DNA of 35,822 nt from an uncultured Collinsella sp. (lineage in GTDB: Bacteria; Actinomycetota; Coriobacteriia; Coriobacteriales; Coriobacteriaceae). The stretch is taken from the NCBI GenBank assembly GCA_902469555.1, contig CABRDB010000036.1:1-35822 (forward strand), read 5' to 3'. Under the pieces are notes generated by a model that did no database searches, was not told where the DNA came from, and saw only the letters and a program-made list of their open reading frames with translations. Made by a program: the position numbers and the translations under genes. Below are positions 14,641-24,230 of the stretch, piece after piece (position 1 is the first letter of the stretch; every line of letters starts with the position of its first letter).

Positions 14641-16428
14641 ATGCAGCCCAAGCATTCTGCTATTGTCGCGGGCCTGACGCTGGCGCTTTCGTTTGGCGCC
14701 GTTACCGCACCCGCGCCCGCCGCCGCCGAGGAGCCCACGCCGGGCGTTGCCTCGGATGCCACCGATATCGACAAAGGTCTCTACACCCAGCAGTCCTTCT
14801 CGGGCGTGCTGAGGTCGGTCCAGGGCGTTTCGTTTGTCAACGTGACTCCCGAGATGAAGTACTTTACCAAGTACGAGAGCCATGGCAACTACAACCAGGG
14901 CTTTTCGTATGGCGACGGCTACAACGCGCTGGGTTATTACCAGTTCGACCGTCGTTGGTCGCTCATCCCGTTTATGAAGCAGGCCTACAACTACAACCCC
15001 GAAAAATACTGCATGCTCAAGGATGCGATTGATCGCGGCAACGAGATTTCCAACACGAGCAATGCCATGTACGAGAACGGCCAGCTCACCGAGCTGGGCC
15101 ATATCGCGCAGGATGCCTTCCAGGGTGCTTATAACACCGATCCTGCTGAGTTTTCGGCTCTGCAGGATGCGTATGCGTACAACTCGTACTATGCGGTGAC
15201 CGAGGCGTGGCTTAAGAGCGCTCTCGGCATTGACATCTCCGGCCGCGCCGATTGCGTCAAGGGCATGGTGTGGAGCATCACCAACATGTGCGGCACCGGT
15301 GGCTGCAGAGACTTCTTCCGCTGGGCGAATCTTTCCAACGATATGTCCGACCGCGAGTTTGTGACGGCGCTCTCCAATAGCGTGGTCAACAATGTCGCCA
15401 CCAAGTTTTCAAGTCAGCCCCAGTATCATGAGGGCTGGAAGAATCGTTATAAGAATGAGCTGAAGGACTGCTTGGTTTTTATCGCCGAGGATGAGGCTGC
15501 CGCTGCGAAGGACAACAAGCCCGAGCAGCCCGAGCCTACGCCGGCGCCCTCGCCGACACCTGATTCGAATGACGGCTCGAGTGACGATGTCAACGATGAC
15601 AGGATGGATGCGCCCTCGACCGATGCTGACGGTAATGGCTCTGCTGGCGGCACTACCAACGACGGCTCTACCTCGAACGGCTCCGATTCGAACGGCTCTG
15701 CTGCGGGCGATTCGTCTTCAAGCTCTGCCGGCAATACGGACAGCGACGCTTCTGGTTCGACCGGCGCTGACACCTCTAACTCATCCACCGGCTCGAGCGA
15801 TTCGTCCGTTGACACCGGCTCTAACAACGGCTCCGGCTCTGACGCAGCCCCTGATTCCGATGCTTCCAAGGACGACTCGAATAAGGTGCCGGACGCCCCC
15901 GTTGCTTCACCGGACAAGAAGCCTTCTTTCTCCGTGCAGCTTGGTTCTACGCTGGGCTCTTCGCTGATGGCTGGCGTCAATAATGGCTCGACTCAGAACA
16001 AGGACAACTCTGATCAGGTTTCCATGGAAAAGACCGAGGCCGCAAAGGGCGACTCAAAGGACAAGGCTTCCGAGAAGACCGAATCCGATAAGGGTTCTAG
16101 CTCTGATGAGAAGGGCGACAAGTCCGGTCAGAAGAAGGACGAGAGCAAGACCGAGGGCGAAAAGAAACAGTCCGAAGACGACGACAAGAGCGGTGCTGAC
16201 AACCAGGTCCAGGAGCAAAATGACTCCAAAACGGTGACCACCACGACCACGACGACTACAACTACCAAGTCCTCGGGTGGCAACATGCCCAAGACGGGCG
16301 ATCTGATTGTGATGGCGAGCCTTGCCAGTGCAAGCTTGGCCACGCTGGGCGCTACGTCTATCGTAAGTGGTAAGCATAAGCTCGATCAGCAGAAGAAGGC
16401 TTCTGGGGAGGACGGCTCGGAGGAGTAG
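14641..16428 (+). CDS. Wall-anchored surface protein with lysozyme-like domain and Ser/Asp-rich stalk
   Basis: A 595-residue protein with GGAGG before the ATG. Residues 1-29 are a signal peptide (LALSFGAVTAPAPAAA). Residues about 70-280 hold a lysozyme-like region: KYESHGNYNQGFSYGDGYNA then LGYYQFD, where Glu79 would be the catalytic acid of a muramidase or transglycosylase. Cysteines at about 124 and in ADCVK and CGTGGC may form disulfides. Residues about 285-540 are a low-complexity stalk: Pro-rich, then Ser/Asp/Gly/Asn repeats, then Lys/Glu/Asp, then a Thr run. MPKTGD (549-554), a hydrophobic stretch and a basic tail form a sortase-type anchor in LPXTG-like form. It would be displayed on the wall and may trim peptidoglycan; enzymatic activity is inference. 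Confidence 0.8.
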   Translation: MQPKHSAIVAGLTLALSFGAVTAPAPAAAEEPTPGVASDATDIDKGLYTQQSFSGVLRSVQGVSFVNVTPEMKYFTKYESHGNYNQGFSYGDGYNALGYYQFDRRWSLIPFMKQAYNYNPEKYCMLKDAIDRGNEISNTSNAMYENGQLTELGHIAQDAFQGAYNTDPAEFSALQDAYAYNSYYAVTEAWLKSALGIDISGRADCVKGMVWSITNMCGTGGCRDFFRWANLSNDMSDREFVTALSNSVVNNVATKFSSQPQYHEGWKNRYKNELKDCLVFIAEDEAAAAKDNKPEQPEPTPAPSPTPDSNDGSSDDVNDDRMDAPSTDADGNGSAGGTTNDGSTSNGSDSNGSAAGDSSSSSAGNTDSDASGSTGADTSNSSTGSSDSSVDTGSNNGSGSDAAPDSDASKDDSNKVPDAPVASPDKKPSFSVQLGSTLGSSLMAGVNNGSTQNKDNSDQVSMEKTEAAKGDSKDKASEKTESDKGSSSDEKGDKSGQKKDESKTEGEKKQSEDDDKSGADNQVQEQNDSKTVTTTTTTTTTTKSSGGNMPKTGDLIVMASLASASLATLGATSIVSGKHKLDQQKKASGEDGSEE

Positions 16429-16460
16429 CCTCTTGGTTGCTAGATAACTAAAGAGTTGGG

Positions 16461-16495
16461 ACGGGGTCCGGTGCGAATGCATCGGGCCCCGTTTT
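16461..16495 (+). terminator. Terminator of the surface protein gene
   Basis: ACGGGGTCCGGTGC (16461-16474) pairs with GCATCGGGCCCCGT (16479-16492) with two mismatches, followed by TTTGTTG. It lies 33 bases after the stop. Confidence 0.8.
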
Positions 16496-16630
16496 GTTGT
16501 GCAACGATTAGTTATGCCCCCTCACACCTCTTGTTGCTACCGTTGCCCGATATGTTCGCGCGGCGTCGTCGGTACGCGCGAGGCGGTCATTACAATTGGC
16601 ATCGTGCAGCGATTTAGGGGGAACGTTTTG

Positions 16631-18427
16631 GTGTCTGAACAGGCAAATGTTGATTGTGCTGCTGGCTTTGGCGTGCGCTTGATCGGCTGTGCCGACGATG
16701 CGGTTTTGCCCATTGGCATGCACGACTATGCGGAGGCCCTTGGTTGCTGCATGCTGGTTGACAAGACCATGTTTATTGCCGATGTGTTGGACTGCGACGC
16801 GTCCGTTGTGGTGTGCTGTCGACCCGAGGGTTTTGGCAAGAGCATGAACTTGTCGATGCTCAGGGCTTTTCTGGAGCGTCCAGCGGTCGGTCGCTCTGGT
16901 CAGCGTTTGTTTGCCGATGCTCAGATTTGGGATGCGAACGGCGGGCGCTATCGGGATGAGTACGCTTGCTATCCGGTGATATCGCTGGATTTTTCTGGCG
17001 CTGCGAGGCGTGGCGCCGCTATTGCCGACGTCGTGCGCGATGCTCTTTCGGACGAGTGCGCCCGCCTGCTGGCGCTTTTGGAGGCTCCGGATTTAGCTCG
17101 AGACAAGGTGCGTCACATCGAACGTGTTGCGCGTGGCGCGGCGAGCGAGGACGAGGTCGCCTCGGTGCTTGGCGTGCTCATTGAGCTGCTGGAGATGGCC
17201 TGCGATGAGCAGGTTGTATTGCTCGTTGATGGGTACGACGCGGCGTGGTTGGGCCGTGCGAGCGCGAGGGTCGCTTCCGGCGCCGATCCGGCAGGGATAT
17301 TTGATCGCGTGCTTTTCGAGGTCATTGCCACTGCGCGCGATTCGTTGCGGCTGACGTGTCTGATGGGGGAATGTCCCGGCCCTGCCGAAGCGGCGCTTTC
17401 TTTGCATGGCTGCTCGTATTGTCTGACGACGCCGCTTTCGACCTGGTGTGACCGTTGTTTCGGCTTTTCGGATGCCGAGGTCCAGGCTCTGTTGAATCAT
17501 GCTGGGCGCGAGGAATACCTGGAGGATGCGCGTGAATGGCTCGAGGGATATCGGTTTGGCAGGGCCTATTGCTCGAGTCCGGCGCGCGTGATCGGTTTTC
17601 TGGACCGAGGCTGCACGGCGCCTGTGCGCGCCGATCTGTATGGGTATGCGGATTGCTTGAGTAGGGTAGTTGCCGGGTGGAATCTCGACCGCCTTTCGGT
17701 CTTGTTCGATTTGCTCGAGGCCCATGGGTGCGCTGAGGTCCCGCTTTGTTTGGGCACTGCAGAGCCAGATGTCTCGCCTGACGATGGCATGTGGACAGCG
17801 CTGTATCTGTCCGGTTTTCTCACGACGGATATGACTGAGGAGCCAGAGCATGGCGATCGCCTCCGTGCTTTGCGATTGCCCAATAACGAGCTTCGCCAGG
17901 CCTTGCGTCTAGTGATTATTGAGTGGTTTGAGTGCGCTGCCGAAGACATTCGAGACGTCGATGCGTTTCGCGACGGGCTGTGCCGTGGGAACGAGGATAC
18001 CGTGAGGCGGGCGCTAAGCCGCATCCTGGGGGATGCTGGAATCGGTGAGACCGACCCAGATAAGCCGCTGCCATATCATCTGCTCTTGCAGGGGCTCTGC
18101 TTTGGCTTGCCGGGTTATGCCAATCCTGCCTCGAGGCGAAAGTGTGGCGCGGGTCGCTGGGACATCCAGGTTTTCCCTACGGGTGCCGTGTTCGACGTAG
18201 CAGATACGATTGGCATGCTGGACGAGCGCCCGCTGATAACGATTAACTTGATGTATGACCCCGATGTGGATGCGCTGGGCCTGGAATTGCTGGCCGTGCA
18301 GTCGCTACTCGACATAGAGCGCGACGGCATCGACGAAATCCGTGTGCCACGCCCCGGCGTGGGTCGCATGCGCTGGGGGTTCGGTTTTGATGGGCAGCAT
18401 GTGGCTACGGTGTGCCAGCGGCTTTAA
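16631..18427 (+). CDS. AAA-ATPase-like / PD-(D/E)XK-fold protein with eroded active sites
   Basis: A 598-residue protein from GTG 16631 after TTTAGGGGGAAC. It matches the common family of an N-terminal AAA_ATPase-like domain followed by a DUF1703-type nuclease fold. LVDKTMFIADVL (42-53) is the usual entry motif. Walker A is RPEGFGKSM (64-72; the family norm is RPRRFGKT/S). Walker B is VVLLVDGYDAAW (195-206), where the family has LIDEYD, so the acidic residue is replaced by Gly201. In the C-terminal domain GRWDI (508-512) is kept, but the expected EFK strand reads ITINL (536-540). Family members are thought to be mobile-element or defence linked, with no settled role. This copy probably binds but does not hydrolyse or cut. 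Confidence 0.7.
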   Translation: MSEQANVDCAAGFGVRLIGCADDAVLPIGMHDYAEALGCCMLVDKTMFIADVLDCDASVVVCCRPEGFGKSMNLSMLRAFLERPAVGRSGQRLFADAQIWDANGGRYRDEYACYPVISLDFSGAARRGAAIADVVRDALSDECARLLALLEAPDLARDKVRHIERVARGAASEDEVASVLGVLIELLEMACDEQVVLLVDGYDAAWLGRASARVASGADPAGIFDRVLFEVIATARDSLRLTCLMGECPGPAEAALSLHGCSYCLTTPLSTWCDRCFGFSDAEVQALLNHAGREEYLEDAREWLEGYRFGRAYCSSPARVIGFLDRGCTAPVRADLYGYADCLSRVVAGWNLDRLSVLFDLLEAHGCAEVPLCLGTAEPDVSPDDGMWTALYLSGFLTTDMTEEPEHGDRLRALRLPNNELRQALRLVIIEWFECAAEDIRDVDAFRDGLCRGNEDTVRRALSRILGDAGIGETDPDKPLPYHLLLQGLCFGLPGYANPASRRKCGAGRWDIQVFPTGAVFDVADTIGMLDERPLITINLMYDPDVDALGLELLAVQSLLDIERDGIDEIRVPRPGVGRMRWGFGFDGQHVATVCQRL

Positions 18428-18451
18428 GCGCCGAGGTGTTTCCGGCTTCCG

Positions 18452-19471
18452 TTACTCGGTGTCCTTCATGGGCGGCATGGGCTTCCAGTTGGGGTCCTTG
18501 ATGATCTTGCGGGCGTCCTTCATGCCGCGGCGCAGCGCCGGAATTCCGGTCTTAAAGCACTTGTCAACGGCGGCCAGGCGAATAAATTCCTTGCAGAAGG
18601 TCGCGGCATTGCCCAGGCGGAACAGCATGGGGTGGTAGTCACCGTAGATCTGCATATAGCGAGCGAGGAAGCCTCGGTTGCGCATGATGTAGTAACGGTT
18701 GGTGTCGCTCGTAGAGTTGAGCTGGCGCTTGCCGGCGATATCCCAGTTAGAGACGGCGCGGGCGCGCTTGAGCACCAGGTCGGCCACAACGGCGGCGGGG
18801 AAGTGCTGGCTGGCCACGTAACCATAGCAGGCATCGTCGCCGTAGATGAAGAATCGCGCATCGGGCAGGCCGATCTTGTCGACCACGCGGCGCGAGAACA
18901 TGCCGCCCTCAAAGCATAGCTGGTTCATGGCACGGTAGCCCTCGGGTCCCAGGTCCCACTTGGCGACAGGGTTGGGAATGCCGAGCGAAAGGATGAGTTG
19001 GTATTGCCAAAAGAAGGCGCCGCCGTCAAAGTCCAGGCGCGAACCCTGGATGACGTCGTAGCGGTCGGTCCACTTGGCAAGACGCTCGATGCCTTCGGGG
19101 ATGACGAGCACATCGTCGTCCATCACCCAGAACCACTGGGCGCCCAGGTCGTAGGCGCATTTAGTGCCGGCGGAGAAGCCGCCCGCACCGCCGCCGTTTT
19201 CGAGCTGCGGGGCGTAGATGACACGGTCGGTGCCGCCCTGCGCGTCAGGCTGCTCGGTGTCGATGCCCCACAGGTTGGCCAGGCGCTCGTTGAATGCGGC
19301 GCACATGGCCTCGGTCTCGCGCGAATTCTCGTTATCGACAATCACGATGCGCCAGGGCGTTGCCGTGAGCTCGGTCATAGAGTCGAACAAGTTGGCCAGG
19401 AGTTCCTGGCGCTTGTACGTAACGACGACGATGGCAAGCTTGTCGATGGGAGCGGGGAGGATTGAAGGCAT
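18452..19471 (-). CDS. Family 2 glycosyltransferase, galactofuranosyltransferase (GlfT)-like
   Basis: A 339-residue protein from ATG 19471; the frame to 19606 has no better site. Residues 12-20 (LAIVVVTYK) open a GT-A fold. ENGGGAGGFSAG (91-102) and FWVMDDDV (114-121) are characteristic of the GlfT group; DDD 118-120 is the metal/nucleotide-sugar motif. FFIYGDDACYGYVASQ is the late acceptor-side motif. No membrane segment. It probably adds sugars to a cell surface glycan on the cytoplasmic face. It faces the ATPase-like gene tail to tail, 24 bases away, and stands apart from the plus-strand glycosyltransferase run. Confidence 0.82.
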   Translation of the reverse strand: MPSILPAPIDKLAIVVVTYKRQELLANLFDSMTELTATPWRIVIVDNENSRETEAMCAAFNERLANLWGIDTEQPDAQGGTDRVIYAPQLENGGGAGGFSAGTKCAYDLGAQWFWVMDDDVLVIPEGIERLAKWTDRYDVIQGSRLDFDGGAFFWQYQLILSLGIPNPVAKWDLGPEGYRAMNQLCFEGGMFSRRVVDKIGLPDARFFIYGDDACYGYVASQHFPAAVVADLVLKRARAVSNWDIAGKRQLNSTSDTNRYYIMRNRGFLARYMQIYGDYHPMLFRLGNAATFCKEFIRLAAVDKCFKTGIPALRRGMKDARKIIKDPNWKPMPPMKDTE

Positions 19472-19641
19472 GGGGCAATATATCCTTTCACGCGCGGCGG
19501 GCGAGTGCTGCGCGGAAGCTATCGAATACGTCCTTGGGACTGTCCTATTGTAAAGGCTCGGCGCACCTTGGCGGCAAGCTTTGAATAAAACGCAGGAACC
19601 TGCCATGGCTGTAGCGGCTTTAGGGTCTGACGGCAGCGTGT

Positions 19642-20773
19642 CTATTGCCGCTTGGGCTTGCGAGCGATAGGGCTTCTAGCTGCGTCGATGGTGAGAAGCG
19701 TCAGGGCAAAGACGATGCTAATGACGGTACCCGTGACGATACAAATAACTGCCGGGCTGTTTTGGCTGACCAGTATGTTTGCGAGCAACGTATTGAAGAC
19801 GGGACGCCACAGGCTATTGGTGAGCGACTGCATCACATAGAAACCGAGCGTGGCGGTCGATAAGGTGACGATGGCACATGCAGTCCGCGAATTGCCTGAG
19901 GCACTGCGTCGGGTAGCCGCAAAGAGCAGGGAGGCGGCAGCGAGGGCAAACGAGATCAGCGAGGTCGATTTGTAGGAGAGGATTGTCATCGCTGTGAGGT
20001 TGTCGGTGAAGGAGAGTGCTCCTTCCAGGATGATGGTGAGCACCAAAACCGTTACGAGCGAGCGCATGCCCAGGGCGCCCACCCTGTCCGAATCCATGAC
20101 ATCGGTAACGTCGCGGAGCAGTCCGCCGATCAAAAACGCGATTACGTACGTGGCAGCGCTCATGAGCTTCTGGAGCCAAGAAAACTCGCCGGCGCTTGTC
20201 GCACTCATGGCGGCTAAATACCCGTTAACAATAAATGCGAGGATGCCAACGACGATGACCGTCGTCGTGTAGCTCTTCTGGAAGAGTCGACTCTTAGCCA
20301 GTCCAAACCATGGCGCCATGAAGACCGTGACGGCATAGACCCAGATAAACTCAAGGCCTAGCGTGTACCAGTAGTGCGTGCTGAGGGCAACATCGGGAAT
20401 GGGGGGAGACGACCGTGGACCACGCGAGCGCCACGAGGCAATAAAACGCAGTGGGCATAATGACCTTGCCTTGGCGCCGCGCCGTCCGTTGCATTTGCGA
20501 CTTCCACGTTGCCCCACCGTCCCAAGCACGCGCGGCCGAAGCGATGATAAAATAGCCCGAGATCATAAAGAAGACCTCGTTGGCCCAGCAGCCCAGCAAG
20601 TTAATAAAACCGAGCACGCCGGAATAGGGGAAGGTGGCAAGCGGCGCGTATTCCGGCAAGCCGACGCAGGTGGCTTGGAAGGTCCACTGAAAGGTGTGGA
20701 ACACCGCGATACAGGCGACCGCGATTAAGCGCAGCGCTTCGATGGATATATTGCGTGCGGCTTTGGGCTGCAT
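19642..20773 (-). pseudogene. Acyltransferase family 3 membrane protein, frameshifted in a G6/C6 run
   Basis: The N-terminal part, read from ATG 20773 (AAAGGA upstream), begins MQPKAARNISIEALRLIAVACIAVFHTFQW. With NEVFFMISGYFII it is a typical acyltransferase 3 opening (SIEALRxIA, FFMISGYF). That frame fails after ALAWSTVVSP at about 20400. The following frame continues the protein as IPDVALSTHYWYTLGLEFIW with about eight more membrane helices to the stop at 19642. The break coincides with six G at 20401-20406; removing one base joins the frames. Such enzymes transfer acetyl or other acyl groups to surface sugars, fitting the neighbouring glycosyltransferases. It is either a phase-variable gene in the off state, a true pseudogene, or a sequencing error. 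Confidence 0.78.
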
Positions 20774-20802
20774 GGCGTCCTTTCGTAGGTTGGGCTCCAT
20801 AG

Positions 20803-20808
20803 ATTATA
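20803..20808 (-). promoter_or_regulatory. Possible -10 box of the acyltransferase gene
   Basis: TATAAT on the minus strand (20808-20803), about 30 bases ahead of ATG 20773. It would place transcription start near 20796, inside the alternative start MEPN at 20800, which favours the 20773 start. No clear -35 is seen. Confidence 0.4.
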
Positions 20809-20874
20809 TAAACGCCCGCTGGCGCGCTGACCCTTTGATACCATGAAACGACAGGTATTTCCTAAGGAGCACAT

Positions 20875-21978
20875 TTGTCTACTAACGCCTCTGGCAGCCC
20901 TGTTCTGTCGCTGCTTATTCCCATTTACAATGTTCAGCGCTACCTGCGCGAGTGTCTCAATTCCGCCTTGGCGCAGACGCTCAAGGATATTGAGATCATC
21001 TGCATTAACGATGGGTCGACCGACAACTCGCCGGCGATTATCCGCGAGTATATGGAGCGCGATGGGCGCGTCAAGATGATCGACAAAGCCAACAGCGGCT
21101 ACGGCGACTCGATGAACCACGGTCTGGAGATGGCGCGTGGCAAGTACGTTGGCATCCTGGAGTCCGATGACTTTATGGCGCCCGACGCACTCGAAAAGCT
21201 TGTCTCGGCCGCCGACACCAATAATGCCGACTTTGCGAAGGCGAACTTTGATTTCTACTGGTCTAAGCCCGAGGAGCGCCGTTCGCTGCACGAGATGTTT
21301 AAAGCCAAGGACTGTGGCAAGCCGGTGCACCCGAGCGATACGACGCAGTTCTTTAAGCAAAAGCCGTCGATTTGGTCGGCCGTGTACCGTCGCGATTTTC
21401 TTGAGCGCAACGGCATTACGTTCCTGCCGACTCCGGGGGCGTCCTTTCAGGACACGTCGTTTGCCTTTAAGGTGATCGCGTGCGCCGATAAGGCTGTTTA
21501 CCTGCATGATGCCGTGTTGTCGTATCGCCAAGACAACGAGAATTCCTCGGTCAATTCTTCGGCTAAGGTCTTTTGCGTCAATACCGAGTATGCCGAGATT
21601 GAGCGTTGGATTCGAGAGGATTATGCCCGCGACCACGCAAGCGGCGATGTCGCGCGCATGCTCAAGTTCAATCAGCTCATTAAGTACGATTCGTACATGT
21701 GGAACTACGTGCGCCTGGCGCCTAAGTTCTATAAGGAGTTCCTGGTGCAGATGGCAAAGGAATTCCAAGCGGCCTTGGACGCCGGGGACTTTTCGCTTGA
21801 CGACCTCAAGCCGTGGAAGCGCGCGAATCTCGCTGCCATCCTCAAAGATCCTGAGGGCTGGGTTGACGAGCATCCGAGTTTTGCGACGGATGGTGCCTTG
21901 GGGCGTGCTAAGTATTACGCCTCGGTTGGAGGCCCAGGTGTGGTCGCAGCCTTCCTCATCGAATCGCTGAGGGGGTAG
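20875..21978 (+). CDS. Family 2 glycosyltransferase (type A, copy 1)
   Basis: A 367-residue protein with a TTG start at 20875 behind AAGGAG. The GT-A core is clear: LSLLIPIYNVQRYLRECLNS (11-30), IICINDGSTDNS (41-52), and ILESDDFM with DD at 98-99. GYGDSMNHGLEMARG (76-89) is the usual nucleotide-sugar loop. The C-terminal 150 residues are helical and specific to this group (SYRQDNENSSVNS). It is first in a run of five plus-strand glycosyltransferases probably building a wall polysaccharide. The third gene of the run (23100) is a close paralogue. Sugar and acceptor are unknown. Confidence 0.85.
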   Translation: MSTNASGSPVLSLLIPIYNVQRYLRECLNSALAQTLKDIEIICINDGSTDNSPAIIREYMERDGRVKMIDKANSGYGDSMNHGLEMARGKYVGILESDDFMAPDALEKLVSAADTNNADFAKANFDFYWSKPEERRSLHEMFKAKDCGKPVHPSDTTQFFKQKPSIWSAVYRRDFLERNGITFLPTPGASFQDTSFAFKVIACADKAVYLHDAVLSYRQDNENSSVNSSAKVFCVNTEYAEIERWIREDYARDHASGDVARMLKFNQLIKYDSYMWNYVRLAPKFYKEFLVQMAKEFQAALDAGDFSLDDLKPWKRANLAAILKDPEGWVDEHPSFATDGALGRAKYYASVGGPGVVAAFLIESLRG

Positions 21979-21984
21979 GTCGGC

Positions 21985-23025
21985 ATGGGAGAGGCCTCGT
22001 GTCCTAAAGCTACCATTGTCGTCCCCGTTTACAACTCTGCGTGTTCCATTCAGCGATGCGTTGATTCGCTGTTGGCCCAGTCCGAGCGCTCGATTCAGGT
22101 TGTCTGCGTCAACGACGGTTCGACTGATGATTCGTTGAACGTGTTGCGCCAGATTGTGCGGGCCGACGATCGCGTACTGGTGATTGACCAGGAAAATGCG
22201 GGTGTCTCGTGTGCTCGAAATGCCGGTATCGATGCCGCCGAGGGCGAGACCGTCTTTTTTGTGGACGCCGACGATTATATCGATGCCCAGACGGTCGAGC
22301 GCGTACTGCATGCCATGGAGTCTGCAGATGCCGAGGCCGCCGTTTTTGGCGGCGTCTGTGAACCTGCCGATGCTGCCCCCAAACGCGTCCAGCAACTCAT
22401 GAGCCCCAAAGCTGGTACCTTCGGCGCCTGCGATCCTCAACTGCTGTTCCATGCGAATGCGCAGCCGTATGCCTGCCGTGCGGCTTTTTCGCGCGAGCTG
22501 CTCAATCGCAAAGGTATTCGCTTCGCCCCCGGTTTGGCTTTGGGCGAGGACGTCGTCTTCCAATTTGCGGCTTATGCGCTTGCCCGCAAGATCGTCGTCA
22601 TGCCGGACAAGTTCTACCACTACGTGATGGAGAGCGAATCGGCGACGCACGAGTTCAACAGTGCCGAGGCTCGCGCCAAAAAGCTTGACGCCCACATGAG
22701 TATGCTCGAGGAGGTCTTGGAGGACTGGGCGGCCTACGGTCTTTTGGACCTGTGTCCCGGCGAGCTGATAACTTGGTTTTTGGACCTCATTGTGTTCGAC
22801 CTGGCGCGCTTGGATGCCGATGACTTCCATCGCGTGGCGGCTCGCGTCAACATGGACCTCACGACGTTTTTGGGAACGGAGTGGGCGGATATGCCTGCTA
22901 AGGGCGCCGTTCGCCGTGTTGCCCACAAGCTCGTTGCGGCGACCGCGGGCGTTTCGATGGCAGACGCCACGCTGTTCTATCTTTCGACTCGCGGTCTCAA
23001 AGCCTGCCTGGAGCGCTTTCTCTAA
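21985..23025 (+). CDS. Family 2 glycosyltransferase (type B, copy 1)
   Basis: A 346-residue protein from ATG 21985, six bases after the previous stop. GT-A motifs: ATIVVPVYNSA (9-19), VVCVNDGSTDDS (39-50), ENAGVSCARNAGI (70-82) and VDADDYID (93-100). The C-terminal half is helical and differs from the type A enzyme. The last helices, KACLERFL, are amphipathic and may touch the membrane. It resembles the gene at 24231 in length and layout. Function is inferred as one transfer step in surface glycan synthesis. Confidence 0.84.
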   Translation: MGEASCPKATIVVPVYNSACSIQRCVDSLLAQSERSIQVVCVNDGSTDDSLNVLRQIVRADDRVLVIDQENAGVSCARNAGIDAAEGETVFFVDADDYIDAQTVERVLHAMESADAEAAVFGGVCEPADAAPKRVQQLMSPKAGTFGACDPQLLFHANAQPYACRAAFSRELLNRKGIRFAPGLALGEDVVFQFAAYALARKIVVMPDKFYHYVMESESATHEFNSAEARAKKLDAHMSMLEEVLEDWAAYGLLDLCPGELITWFLDLIVFDLARLDADDFHRVAARVNMDLTTFLGTEWADMPAKGAVRRVAHKLVAATAGVSMADATLFYLSTRGLKACLERFL

Positions 23026-23099
23026 TTTCAAGCGCTGCCGCCCGCCGCAACTCGGCTGCTAAAATAACCCTGTTACACGCTATTCAACAGGAGGTTCTC

Positions 23100-24218
23100 T
23101 TGCAGAACTCTGATACCCCTAAAGTTTCGCTGCTTGTTCCCATCTGCAATGTCGAACGCTACCTGCGTGAGTGCCTCGATTCCACCGTGGCGCAGACGCT
23201 CAAGGACATCGAGATCATCTGCATCAACGACGGCTCCATCGATAGCTCGCCAGATATCATCCGCGAGTACATGGAGCGCGACCCCCGTGTAAAGATGATT
23301 GACAAAGCCAACAGCGGCTACGGCGACTCGATGAACCGCGGCCTGGAGATGGCGCGCGGTGAGTACGTGGGCATCCTTGAATCCGACGACTTTATGTTTG
23401 AGGATTCGCTCCAAAAGCTGGTCGCCAAGGCCGATGCTGAACATGCCGATGTGGTAAAGGGCGACTTTTACCTGTATTGGTCCACGCCCAGCGAGCGCCG
23501 TGAGCTGTTTGGGATTGTCGACGAGCATATGACGGGCGCCGCGTATCGCCCCGTCGATCGCCCGGGCATCTTCTACCGCAAACCTTCCATTTGGTCGGCT
23601 ATCTATCGGCGCGAGTTCCTCATCGACAATCAGATTCGGTTCCTTCCCACGCCGGGTGCCTCGTATCAGGACGCAGGCTTTAACTTTAAGGTTTGGGCTT
23701 GCGCCGAGCGTGCCGCGTTTATTGCGGACCCCATTTTGTGCTATCGCCAGGATAACGAGAAGAGCTCCGTTAATTCGCCCAACAAGGTGTTTTGCGTGTG
23801 CAACGAATATGCCGAGATGCAGCGCTTTTTGGATGAACGCCCCGAGCTTAAGGCTCAGCTTCAGGGCATTTTAATGCGCATGAAGGTCGATACGTACCGT
23901 TGGAATGATGAGCGCCTGGTCGATGAGTTGCGCGAGCAGTTTTGGGAGAAGGCCTCTCCCGAGCTCAAGTCCGATTGGGATGCCGGTCGCTTTGACCTGT
24001 CGCTGTTCGATCCGCGTGGCGAGACCGACTTGCGCCTGATGGTCAAGTCGCCCCGCGCCTATATCGATTCGCGTTTTGACTTTAAGAAGCCGGGCAAGCT
24101 CAATACGTTTAAGCACTACTTTAAGATCGGCGGCCTGCCGCTGGTCTGGCGCGTGCTGACGTATCAGCGCACTTACGGCGACAACCCGCACCCTGACGAC
24201 GTTCCAGCAGCACAGTAG
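23100..24218 (+). CDS. Family 2 glycosyltransferase (type A, copy 2)
   Basis: A 372-residue protein with a TTG start at 23100 behind a strong ACAGGAGG. It is plainly a paralogue of the gene at 20875: VSLLVPICNVERYLREC, TLKDIEIICINDGS, RVKMIDKANSGYGDSMN and GILESDDFM are shared almost unchanged, as are PSIWSA and RQDNE.SSVNS. The C-terminal thirds diverge. In the first motif PIYN has become PICN. A 74-base gap separates it from the previous gene, so it may have its own promoter, but no convincing boxes were found. Confidence 0.85.
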   Translation: MQNSDTPKVSLLVPICNVERYLRECLDSTVAQTLKDIEIICINDGSIDSSPDIIREYMERDPRVKMIDKANSGYGDSMNRGLEMARGEYVGILESDDFMFEDSLQKLVAKADAEHADVVKGDFYLYWSTPSERRELFGIVDEHMTGAAYRPVDRPGIFYRKPSIWSAIYRREFLIDNQIRFLPTPGASYQDAGFNFKVWACAERAAFIADPILCYRQDNEKSSVNSPNKVFCVCNEYAEMQRFLDERPELKAQLQGILMRMKVDTYRWNDERLVDELREQFWEKASPELKSDWDAGRFDLSLFDPRGETDLRLMVKSPRAYIDSRFDFKKPGKLNTFKHYFKIGGLPLVWRVLTYQRTYGDNPHPDDVPAAQ

Positions 24219-24230
24219 GAGCGAGTGACT

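Noticed and set aside
20725..23031. 768-codon minus-strand open frame
   Set aside because: It is antisense to two clear family 2 glycosyltransferases and rich in Arg/His/Leu/Val without domain signals.
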